64,000 nt of DNA, from contig NC_064038.1 of NCBI RefSeq assembly GCF_932526225.1, forward strand, positions 14,120,647 to 14,184,646. The letters run 5' to 3'. Numbering within the stretch: the first letter of the stretch is position 1; every line of letters begins with the position of its first letter. This stretch comes from Nematostella vectensis. Lineage: Eukaryota > Cnidaria > Anthozoa > Actiniaria > Edwardsiidae. A program made the translations under genes and the position numbers. Below are positions 24,371 to 34,995 of the stretch, in pieces. The notes beneath the pieces were generated by a model. The model was given only the letters and a program-made list of their open reading frames with translations, searched no databases and was not told where the DNA came from.

Positions 24371-24805
24371 ATTATGCCCCGTAACCTTAATCTGAAAAAA
24401 TCTATTTGAAGAAGAAGGTAAAGAACACGCTACCGAGAAAAACACGGACATCGCACGTGAAGAAACTAAAGCCAAATTTTTGGAAAACAGTTTTCTCATT
24501 TTTTTTTAGAAATTCCGTTTGTTTGAGAGAAAAGGGTTTACTGTAGTTTCTACCTCCTCGAGCTCGAATATAAATTGTGTAACTACACAAAATCGCTACG
24601 GGGTGGGATTTACAAGGCTACGGTGTGGGATATTTTTTTAGAAACAATGCAAACACCTCTAAGGGGTGGGATTTACACGGCTACGGGGTGGGATATTTTT
24701 TTAGAAACAATGCATACACTTCTAAGGGATGGGATTGCACGGCTACGGGGTGGGATATTCTTTTAGAAACAATGCAAACACCCCAAAGGGGTGGGATTTA
24801 CGGGT

Positions 24806-25830
24806 AGTCCACACTAACACGGATTCAAAAGTATCCGGATTCGTTTCGCCAAAAACGTATTACTTGATTCGCGTCCACACTATCGTTTTCGCCTGGATCT
24901 ACTCGTCCACACTAACACGGATTCAAACGTTTGAAAACGCTGAAAGGTATAGGGTGACGTCATTGTTATGATATGTGCATGCTCAAAGCAGCAGGCGCGC
25001 CTGCGATATGATGCCTTCGTTTTCATTTTGATACGGATTCGACCGTCCACACTACGGACCAAAGTACACGGATTCATTTTGATTCCCTTTCAAAGGCGTT
25101 TTCAAAATTTTCCGGATTCGCTGGATCCAGCGGGCGTGTTAGTGTGGACGGAAGGCCTTAACGTATCAAAAAGTATACGGATTCAAACAAATCCGTGTTA
25201 GTGTAGACGGAAGGCCTAAACGTATAAAAAAGTATACGGATTCAAACGAATCCGTGTTAGTGTGGACGGAAGGCCTAAACGTATCAAAAAGTATACGGAT
25301 TCGTTTTAGTGTGGACGGAAGGCCTAAACGTATCAAAAAGTATACGGATCCGTGTTATCAAAAAGTATACGGATTCAAACGAATCCGTGTTAGTGTGGAC
25401 GGAAGGCCTAAACGTATCAAAAAGTATTCGGATTCAAACGAATCCGTGTTAGTGTGGACGGAAGGCCTAAACGTATCAAAAAGTATACGGATTCGTTTTA
25501 GTGTGGACGGAAGGCCTAAACGTATCAAAAAGTATACGGATCCAAACGAATCCGTGCTAGTGTGGACGGAAGGCCTAAACGTATCAAAAAGTATGCGGAT
25601 TCAAACGAATCCGTGTTAGTGTGGACGGAAGGCCTAAACGTATCAAAAAGTATACGGATCCGTGTTAGTGTGGACGGAAGGCCTAAACGTATCAAAAAGT
25701 ATACGGATCCAAACTAATCCGTGTTAGTGTGCACGGAAGGCCTAAACGTATCAAAAGGAATCCGTGTTAGGGTGGACGGCCCCTCACTTTCGACAGCGTT
25801 TTCAAAAGTATCCGGATGAAAATTTATTAT
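24806..25830. mobile_element. Nested MITE-like element with ~59-bp internal array
   Basis: Terminal inverted sequences GTCCACACTAACACGGATT (from 24817) and its near reverse complement around 25765-25785 bracket about 1 kb. The interior (25130-25790) is about ten copies of a ~59-bp unit containing TGTGGACGGAAGGCC + TAAACGTATCAAAAAGTAT and the small palindrome GGATTCAAACGAATCC. Units vary by loss of the palindromic part. It sits inside the left arm side of the larger 24375-28870 element. Confidence 0.7.
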
Positions 25831-28010
25831 GAAAAATATTACTAGTGATTGTAACTTACTGCTCATGTTGAGACGTGGACCATATCAGCTAAGGGGTTCT
25901 TTCTGGCTCAAGAAATGAATAAGTATTAAATATAATAAGCCATGTAAATCCTAGTTCACTAAAACCTAAAATTATCTTAGTGATCTATCCCCGAAGAATC
26001 TATCTTAATGATCACCCCCAGACATCAATAAAATATAGTCCTAACTCTGAAACATCATGAATGCAAACTAAACATCAACAGATCTGGATACCTGAGGCTT
26101 CATCCAAGAGATAGATGATCTTCTAAAGTGCATTCAGTCAATGTAATAGAATTGACACTTTTGTCAATATATCAACCATGATTTCTGACTAATTTGTTTA
26201 CAAATGCTTAAATTCAGAAGCATTTCCCATGAAAAAACTCAAATTCAGAACTATGAATAAAGACGAGCAAACACAGATTAAGCCCCGATACCTTCTTTGC
26301 GTTCCAACAGGTGCCTTTTTACAGCCATCAACAAGAATTATAAACTCATATCTCTGTGCCAAAATAGTCATTTCGACCTCTTTCCATGCCTATATTGCAT
26401 CATGGGAGTCTTACATAAACATTGACTCACCCATTCTTATAGCAGTTTTTTTCCCATCACATTGGAGAGTATTGAAAATTTGTTTTTCATTCTTTGAAAC
26501 CTGAGCAAGAAATTATCCCATTGGACCAGCTTAAGCATGCAAACAGCCATAAGCACCGCACTATATGCCCCAATAGACTTAATGATGTCCTAGGGCACTT
26601 TCCTGATGTGTAAAAGCAGACTGCTAGTCTGGAGATTGAACGCAGAGCATTGTTTGAAACATCAAGGCATAATGTCTTGGTTAAGCAGTTGCTGAACTTG
26701 ACTGGTTCAGCAACTGTTTAACACAAGTACTAGGTAATCCTGTAGTAGTGTATTTCTAGTTGGTGAATATCACTGAATATCACAATTTTTTTTCACTTGA
26801 ACAGGACTTGTGATCTAAAGTCAAAGAAAATATATGTGTAGCATTTTCAGGGAAAAAGGGCCAAAACACCAGCCATGTTTTGTGATTAGGGTGTTTTGAC
26901 AGTGAATATACTGGAAAAATTACAACAATGAATCTGAACTGCTGCTTTGAATTTAAAATGGTAAGTATTTTTATGATTTTTTTGGGTAGCCTGTGGTTTA
27001 CTTTTGTAAGAACACTTTGCCCATCAGCCATTATAGCATACATTATTTTCAGCATTTCAGCTTGCAGGAGAGTAAATTATTTGAGCCAGGAAGGCAAAAA
27101 AAAAATTAGATAATAAAATAGCCCAAGTACCTCCCCCAATTCTCACCAATGCTGAGGACATTCCACTTCAGGAAAACTTTGTTGACTGTGGTGTGTTTAT
27201 AAGTATTGTAACTATGCGCAGTAGTTGCACATTTTAAAGTAGAGACACCCAAGAAACAATTTGTGAGGCTTCTATATTTTGACAATAATTTACCGTCTTT
27301 GTTTTTTACAGAACGACAAATGAAGCAGTACTTAATAATGTGTCTGCTTTTCAAATATACCTAATTAATTATCATGAATTAAACTAACTTTCTAAGTGAA
27401 ATATGTCACAAATATATTTTTTTTTAAATGTTCCAGTATGCAGTGAACATCAGTAGAGGCATTAGCCCAGTCTTTCATCAGGTAAAATTAAGTTGCCCTC
27501 AAGGCTATAAATTGTATGTACTTGATGCCATCAATGTTGTGTCTGTCTAGCTGTCAACCTTGCTTTAGGAAAAATCTTGAAAAAATAGAGTTGATATATC
27601 AGAAGTACCAAGATAGCTAATGTGGGAGAATACAGTTAATGTATCGATATTTTCAAGAAAATTAGGCTTTGAGAAAAGCTTCAAAATATTGAGACTCCCA
27701 CCTAATGTGGGAGAGTTGACAGCTATGGGCCTGTGAAGGGATGGACTGGACATGGACTGCTTTGTTTTGTCATGCGAGAAGCTGTTTGCAATGTGCACAC
27801 TGCACTCACAGAGAAAATCAGGTCAATCTGCATCAAGAATCATTTTACTTTTTATTTTTTTTTTCTTTCAATTAGTTTCAGAGTGACATCCCAATGCTGA
27901 GGTGATACATGGATCACGCAATAAAGAGAAAACAGCTTTAATACACATATGCTATCTCCGTTTCTTTTCAGTAAAATACCTTCAACAACCTTTTAGCCAG
28001 TGGTCTTGTC
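25831..28010. other. Interior of the 4.5-kb inverted-repeat element
   Basis: AT-rich with short frames, the longest about 90 codons on either strand, none with a recognised domain or catalytic motif. It may be captured flanking DNA or a decayed transposase. Confidence 0.5.
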
Positions 28011-28879
28011 AATTCCACCTCCTAGAGGCGGTAGCATTGTTTTAAATATATTCCCCCCCTATAGAGGTGTTTGCATTGTTATCTAAAAATATCCCACCCC
28101 TTATCCGTGTATATCCCCCCCCCTTACAGTGGTGTATGCATTGTTTCTAAAAATATCCCACCCAATAGCCATGTAAATCCCACCTCTTAGAGGTGCTTGT
28201 ATTGTTTTTAAAAATATCCCACCCCTTATTCGTGTATATCCCCCCCTTATAGTGGTGTATGCATTGTTTCTAAAAATATCCCACCCAATAGCCATGTAAA
28301 TCCCACCCCTTAGAGGTGCTTGTATTGATTTTAAAAATATCCCACCCCTTATCCGTGTAGATCCCCCCCCCTTATAGTGGTGTATGTATTGTTTCTAAAA
28401 ATATCCCACCCCGTAGCCGTGTAAATACCACCCCTTAGAGGTGCTTGATTTTTTTCTAAAAATATCCCACCCCGTAGCCGTGTAAATCCCACCCCTTAGA
28501 GGTGTTTGCGTTGTTTGTAAAAATATCCCACACCGTAGCTGTGTAATTCCACCCCCTAGAGGTGTTTGCGTTGTTTCTGAAAATATCCCACACCGTAGCC
28601 GTTTAATCCCACTCCTTAGGGGTGTATGCATTGTTTCTAAAAACATGCCACCCCGTAGCCGTGCAAATCCCACCCCGTAGCGGTTTTGTGTAGTTACACA
28701 ATTTAAATTCAAGCTCGAGGGGGTAGAAACTACAGTAAACCCTTTTCTCTCAAGCAAACGGAGTTTCTAAAAGAAAGAGAAAACTTTTTTTAAAGCTTGG
28801 CTTTAATTTCTTCACATTTCTTCACTTTACCTTCTTCTTTAAAGAGATCTTTGCAGATTAATTACAATACTTCTTTGGT

Positions 28880-30320
28880 TTTTCGATAGTTATTTACATC
28901 TAAAATCCCTGTGAAGCGAAGTTGTGAGTATTTCCACCTTGTCTACTCAACTGAACCGCCATATTGGATTTTCCGAAGATCGGTCGTACTTCGGAAATTC
29001 AGTCGATATTCGGCAAACGGCAAGGGGGTGGGATTTAGGCACAGCCCAATTGATACGTCGTTCTCAACTCGAATTGATCGTAGACATTTCTTCTTTCGCT
29101 TCCTCCACACTAAAGAACTTCTCTTGAATGTGGTTATGCAGGTAAATTCCTACACTGATTTGTCGTGTTTCTTCGTATGTACAGAAGATATACTGCTTTT
29201 TCTATCCCAAATAAAATTTCAGCAAACTTGAAATTGTCTCACGCGTTTCAAAATCATTATGGCGTGAAATTGTCAAAACACAGGAAGTTTGAAGCCGATT
29301 TCCCGTAAAGTCAATGATTCTAGATAAAATGACAAATACAATGCCGTTTTAGTATGAAGATCTATAACCTCGAGAGTAAAAAAAAAAAAAAAAAAAGTTT
29401 TCGATGGGCATTTTACAAATCAACCCATTATTTCGAGCTTTGGGGGTGAGCGGTCCGGTATCGCCGCGCGGTCCGGATAGCCAATCAGAGCGCGCTATTT
29501 AATAGGTACCGGACCCTGAAAAAAATATATAAAATCAAGGAAGGTTAGTGTGAAGGAGAAAATGTACTTCTTTTGGTCGAGATCACTTTGTTACACCTAT
29601 TTTCAAATGTATGCGGCATCCTGGGTTTCCAATATCTGTCATGCGAGATAGGATAGTCACTCATTGACAAGGCTAGTACTTCGTGGATGTCATAAGGATT
29701 ATCATATTAGAGACGATCTCCCAATCGAGTCCCTTAAAATCAAGAGTACCGCTGCATTTAGGTAATCGTTTTTCGGGCCCAACACCAGTTGGTGCATGGA
29801 GTAATCTTTAATATACATCACTTAAGCGTGAATGTGAAACTGCACAAATTGCCATTTAGTTGTATAATGCGGGGTTGCGCAAACATCATTTAGGTGTGCA
29901 ATATGGGAGTGCCAAAAAAACACTAAGGTTTACAATGCGATGAATGCGCAGGGACCTTTAAGGTGTACAGTAATCTGGGTGTCAATAACCTTCTTAGTTT
30001 GATTGCGTATCACCATTTGGGTGCGTGTGTGTTCGTCTATCACCAGTTAGGTGTCTGCATCACCTTCGGTGTGCTTGTAGCATATCCGTGCCATTCCCGT
30101 CGCTACACATGTTTTTTCACATTTTTAAAATTTCTTTCAGTTATCATGAAAGGGTACTCGTTATCAGAGGCAGGCACTCGTTACGTCAAAGGACATTGGA
30201 CTTTAGCAGTCGTTGCCCGGCCCCGTTGACCTACTTCTCGGTGCCAAGGATGAGTAAACTGTGCCAAGTACCACGCAGGTTAGACGGATGGCGCGCATGG
30301 GCTCCACGTTTGACGTTAAA
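28880..30320. other. Unassigned sequence with weak repeats
   Basis: The stretch contains an A18 run near 29379 and, over 29780-30070, weakly periodic phrases of the type CACCATTTAGGTGTGCAAT at 30-45-base intervals that look like a decayed minisatellite. No gene is supported. Confidence 0.5.
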
Positions 30321-30327
30321 CTACTAC

Positions 30328-30858
30328 CATCGGCGGATACAGGGGGGGGGGGGGGGTGGGGATGGATATCCACCCCCCTTTTTGAGTAAAAAACATATCA
30401 ATATTTGGGTAATCTTAAAATCCGCTCAGTCAATCTCTTGGAGGCCTGGGTCTAAGGTCTTTTAAAGATCAGTGAGATAAATTCGACCAAGCGATCACGT
30501 TTTTCTTAACAATTCTTGTCGCGAGTCTCAAATTGACAGGAATCGGCATTTTTCACCATATATTCTGTAGGTCAGGAAGCGGGAAAACTTTAGCTTTTCT
30601 AAATATCATATAAGGCAATACGCACGAAGGACACTATCCGTGGGGAATGTGTTTGATATGAATTGAAAAGACACTTTGTTTGAAGAAAATAAATGTCTGA
30701 GAGACGGGGGGTTACGGTCCATTCTCCTTTGCCAGCTTGACTTTGCTGACGCGACAAATTCAATTCAGCGTGAAGAATTGTAAGAACCACTGGATCAGTT
30801 ATAGGCCGTCTATCCGGCCATATTCACCCCCAATTTTGAAATCCTGGATCCGCCCCTG
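30328..30858. mobile_element. hAT-like non-autonomous transposon, copy 1 (531 bp)
   Basis: Ends CATCGGCGGATACAGGGG on the left and TGGATCCGCCCCTG on the right, an imperfect inverted pair of the CAG(G/A)GGCGGATCCAG type. A poly-G run follows the left end, and TATTCACCCCCAATTTTG precedes the right end. The internal segment 30650-30780 matches the reverse complement of 61240-61350 (shared CACTTTGTTTGAAGAAAATA, CTTTGCC, CTTGACTTTGCTG), so this and 61165-61413 are two copies of one family in opposite orientation. Confidence 0.78.
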
Positions 30859-30869
30859 ACCAGCCACTT

Positions 30870-31380
30870 GACGTAGCATTGTTCTATACGGAGTTAACCA
30901 GGTCTGCCGCAGAGAAAGGCGGCGGCATCTCGGGTTTGGAGGGCGTTGCCCAAGGTAATACATGGGTGCACAAGCTAGCGAGATTAGACGCTGCCTACAC
31001 AGCACCCTCTTTTTAAAAATGATTAGCTAGACCAGTAAAACCAAAGAAATCCTATTTCGTCAGATAGTGTTCGAGACATTGTAAGTTGTTACCAAGCAAA
31101 TGACAGTCTCGCGGTATTGGGTTTTCTATTTATAGTTTTTGTCGGCTATGCGGGTTTCCTCTGTTCAGATAAGCTATTAAGATGAAAATATCAGATATCA
31201 CTATCAAAGATGGGTTTATGTTAATCCAAGTTCTTTAAAGAAAAAAAAATGACCAATTTAGAAACGTAATTCTATATTGATTAGTAGATCTAACAAAATC
31301 ACTTACTCGGTAGCCATCACGAAAAGGCTTCTAAGTGCTCTGCCTCAGAAAGATAATTTGTTTCCTTCAGTTATGAAGAA
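30870..31380. other. Intergenic, nothing recognised
   Basis: AT-rich sequence between the hAT-like element and the recombinase fragment. No exon, RNA gene or repeat boundary was seen. Confidence 0.5.
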
Positions 31381-31382
31381 TA

Positions 31383-31640
31383 ATTAAGTCGAAGACTACA
31401 GAGCGTTTCCGTGACAGCAAGGGCGTTTGTTACTACATTAGGGCCGAATTTGAAAAGTTCCTAAGCCCTCTCGTTTTTGATGTCAATATGTTTGGGCTGC
31501 ATAGTTTGAAGTCAGGAGCAGCCTCGAATCCTGCTTGCCGCCTTCATAACAATGAATTAATCGATAAACACGCCGGATGGCGAAGCGCGGCATCTAAAGT
31601 TTAGATATATCAAGCACGACGCTTCAGAATTGTTACAAGT
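31383..31640 (+). pseudogene. Broken tyrosine-recombinase (integrase-like) fragment
   Basis: One frame reads through FGLHSLKSGAAS (where active enzymes have H-x-L-R-[SA]-G) and then KHAGWRSASSK, followed by an in-frame TAG and IYQARRF. This is the layout of the C-terminal catalytic part of tyrosine recombinases carried by Crypton, DIRS and similar eukaryotic elements: box II His-x-x-Arg, His/Trp and the Tyr nucleophile. The Arg is Lys here and a stop precedes the Tyr, so it is inactive. The N-terminal half is not visible upstream. The match was recognised by eye. Confidence 0.6.
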
Positions 31641-31649
31641 TACTAATTC

Positions 31650-34300
31650 GTTAGGAATTTAAGTAATATTTTTTTGCACTGGGGAAGAAGTTCTTGTGTC
31701 TTGGTTTCCTCCCATGTGGGGATTTTCCTGGCCTCCCTGGCACTTCTCTAAATGTTTGTGTTAGTTAACTAAAGTTTAGTTGAATATTTTGTAGTTATAA
31801 GTCCTCCATAAGCATTTATGAGGAAAATTATTTAGTTTTAAAGTATCCATTCAATAGAGAATGCACGTCATATATTTTAGTCGCTAATACGGTCGAAATA
31901 CAACGGTCTCCATGTATTTGTGTATGTCTCCTTATTACGAAGATAAGGGTAGAATATGCCAAGAGGTCAAGAACAGGGACCGGCTTCTGGATGTAACTAT
32001 CCGACTCGTTGTTGTACTTGTTTGTGATAGATCTTAATAGAGATGGATTTTGTCACTTTCTCGGTGGTGTATGAGCAAACGAATTGAGAGCAATACAAAA
32101 TAAGTAGCAAACAACTTTATCTTGCTCGAGTTTGGGATGTGCTGTGACACAACCGCATGACTAGACACCAGGCCACCGCTGACGGCAAGTCTATTCTCTT
32201 TTGAACTCATAGGTGGGGTAGGGGTAGGGGGGACTTTCAAAAGGGTGTGTGTTTGTGTGTTTGGGTGGGGGGAGGAGGAGATTGCGCCTACCAACTCTTC
32301 TGAGCGGATGTGTATTCTTTTTTTTCAAGAACTTGCGTTTTTTTATTTTTATTTTTTCAGTGTTACATCGGTTTCTTGATAAAAGACCACATTATGCATT
32401 TTTTAGCTGTTTGTATTCATTTTTAGCTGTACTCTATTTCAAACTCAGGTACCATTCCCCCGCTTTTTCGAAATCGCAATCCTTCCAGCACCCACCACTC
32501 CTTCCCCGGCCATTCGCCCCCCAACCCCCCACTTTTGGGACCACTCCGCCGCCCCTGGAACTACTAGTCCGGTGGCTTAGTGTTTCAATCTACATAGCGG
32601 ACAAAAGCACCAAACTTGGCATAAGGATAGTCAAGAGGATGCTTATAAATATTGAGACCTGTGCCCACCGGTACCACTTATAAAAAAAAATAAAAATAAT
32701 AAGAATAAAAATATATTGGCACAGTATACGCTGTAAGTACCTCATAAAATCGCGTATTTTAGGTAAAAAAAAGCTCATTCTTGATGTATCAAGCTCATTC
32801 TTGATGTATCAAGGATGTAGGTTATACAATTTGTATAACATACTTTTGTCTGGATTTTAAATTTATTTCTTATAAATCTGCGGCTTATCGCAATTATCGG
32901 GTATTTTGGCGTTGGCTAATTGGCTTTGTAAGTGTCTGTCAACTAGACACCAAAGACCAACAAGATGCTTTAGATCTGCCTCCTCAATCAAAGTTATTAA
33001 GATTGTGATGCTTGAGAATATTAGAGGATTTGGATGTTCATCATTAGAAACTCCTTCGCAAATAACGTAAAATGGCAGAAAATTGTCACAAATTTGCGGT
33101 ATTAATGCTCGAAAGCACTTTAGAACGAATAAAGCTGACTAGCAGAGGAACTACAAAAAAAAAAAAAAACAGTGCTTATTGCTCCCTACGTGTGCATTAT
33201 AGTGATGAGGTTGAACTCATCGCATGCTATTAACAGGACAGCAACCAACCTCCAACTAATCGCCGCAGCAATAGAGGACTATGTTATTACCTTAAAGATG
33301 TCTTAATGATGACCTCAGGGATCGAAAAAGCCGTGGAGCATAAGTAAAGGAAAGGTCTCCAGGAAGCGAGAGGATGATAAAAAAGTATAGAGATTTTCCC
33401 AGGCTTATAGAATATAATATATTAGCAGGTTATATATATGGAGGCTGTAAAAAATGGTACGTACCTTTTTTCTGATGTCCGAGCACCACAATGCACATGA
33501 GACACGCTTGGGAGATTTTGGGAATGAGAAATCCTTTAAACGTTTTCTACTAAAGGACAGAGTTTTAGAGGCTTTTCCTAAGGCGCAGATCAGTGATCGG
33601 CGGATTGTTATTGTATTGTAGGGAAAAAAGTTATTCTGAAAGAAACTGAAAGAGCCTTTTCAGAATGATGCGCGTACGCTAGCTTGTGAACAGGGTCCGC
33701 GGGGATTTCTTTTCCAAACAGAGGATTATTTTCCTTTTTCAGGGACGTTTTCTTCGAGGTGCCAAAAAAACTACGGTGCTATAAGCAAGTGTACAAAAAC
33801 CCTAGTGTTGACGGTACTAGCGTCAACCTTAGGAGAGGACACGTTTAGCCCCAAACCTGACGTAAGCAAGAATTATTCTACTATTCTAACGATCAGAAGG
33901 TTTTGAGCGCCATATCCCTAGACGCCAGCCACCACTGCCGATCTATATTAGTTTGATATTCATTTTTGTATTTTGAATAAAATATTAACCATGGAACGCT
34001 ATTAGCTAGGGTTTTCGGCTTCATACGACCGAGTGGTTGGAAGTCAAGGACGTCTGCCGGCTCCCCCGCTTTGGCCCATAACTAGCATGGGGTAGAGCGA
34101 GGCTCTCGTCTCGGAAACAATTGTGAAAATTTGATTTTAAAAATAACATTGGGCCGTAACAAAAAGATAAACAAATGATTCGGGTTGTCATGATATATTT
34201 TATCAACGCACAACAGGCTACGAAAAATCTCCCTCATCGGTGGGGCCTATTACTTACAGCCGCGCTAGTTGAATTAAGCTTTGTAGCCCTTACTATAATA
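31650..34300. other. Gene-poor flank of the retrotransposon
   Basis: Short frames only. It contains GT-rich and C-rich stretches (32215-32275, 32505-32560), a 20-base direct duplication at 32775-32813 and the dispersed repeat at 32565-32690. The segment around 34025-34050 has a weak tRNA-like A-box phrase (CCGAGTGGTT) without a matching B box. Confidence 0.5.
32565..32690 (+). repeat. Dispersed repeat, inverted partner at 43085-43190
   Basis: Shares with the reverse complement of 43085-43190 the stretches AGCGGACAAAA, CACCAAACTTGGCATAA, TATTGAGACC and GTGCCCACCGGTACCA. The two copies lie on opposite sides of the retrotransposon in opposite orientation, so this is an independent interspersed family. 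Confidence 0.75.
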
Positions 34301-34305
34301 CTTAG

Positions 34306-34948
34306 TGTTGTAAGCGGTTCCAAAGCAGCGACTTGTGGGAAGTGTGCAGTGGGCTCGTTTTAGTGTCAACCACAGTGTAGAACAGTCATCCAAGCTTGAT
34401 TTAACAGCGTTTATTACAATCAACTCGTCCAACTATCGAACACATGCGGTGATAACTATGAAGTGATTAACAATTCACAAATTTAGGATAATAACCTAAG
34501 GACTACAGGTAAATCGCAAAAAGGCTAAATCAATATTTACAAATTCAACTTACGTCTGATCTCGTCTCCGGGGCTTAAAGAAATACAGCTCCAAGTAAGC
34601 TTGTAACTCTTCAAACTTTACTCTGACTTCTCTAACTCTGCTTCTCTGGCTCTCAACTCAACTCTTCTCTCTTCGGTTTCTCTGCTCAACTCTTAAAGAT
34701 TGCTAAATAGGTACTATAATTTATAGGCAGGTGGGACGTGTCCTAAAGTAGGACGTGCCTCATTCCTAAACTCTTACTCAAAGGGAAATGCGTAAACTAC
34801 AATAAATCTTATCAGTCTAATCATAGGAAAGGGGCGGCTGTGCTCAAAATAGAGGAAGCCGTGGTAACTCAACTAAACAATTGTCTAAACTATCTAATCC
34901 GTTCAATTTAAATCATCGTTCTTTTTTGTATTTTCAATGTTTATAACA
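34306..34948 (-). repeat. 3' LTR of the BEL/Pao element
   Basis: Aligns along its length with 42064-42725. It starts next to the TSD CTTAG and ends at ATAACA, next to the polypurine tract at 34949-34958. Confidence 0.93.
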
Positions 34949-34995
34949 CTCCTCGCCCAAGGATTTCAATCCTTGCTATTCTAATCTTTTCTACC

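Larger units (their letters stand above)
24375..28870. mobile_element. ~4.5-kb element with long inverted repeats and subterminal tandem repeats
   Basis: The left arm (about 24385-24800) and right arm (about 28010-28865, reverse complement) share unique sequence including TTAATCTG, GAAGAAGGTAAAG, GAGAAAAGGGTTTACTGTAG and GTGTAACTACACAAAA. This is followed in each arm by tandem ~66-bp units of the form GGGGTGGGATTTACACGGC + TACGGGGTGGGATATTTTT + TTAGAAACAATGCA. About four units remain on the left and about ten on the right. The interior (25830-28010) has only short frames with no recognisable transposase. This fits a non-autonomous or decayed DNA transposon with foldback-like ends; the family is not assigned. 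Confidence 0.75.

Noticed and set aside
34021-34060. Leu/Ser-type tRNA from CCGAGTGGTT
   Set aside because: No B box or pairing acceptor stem at the right distance.
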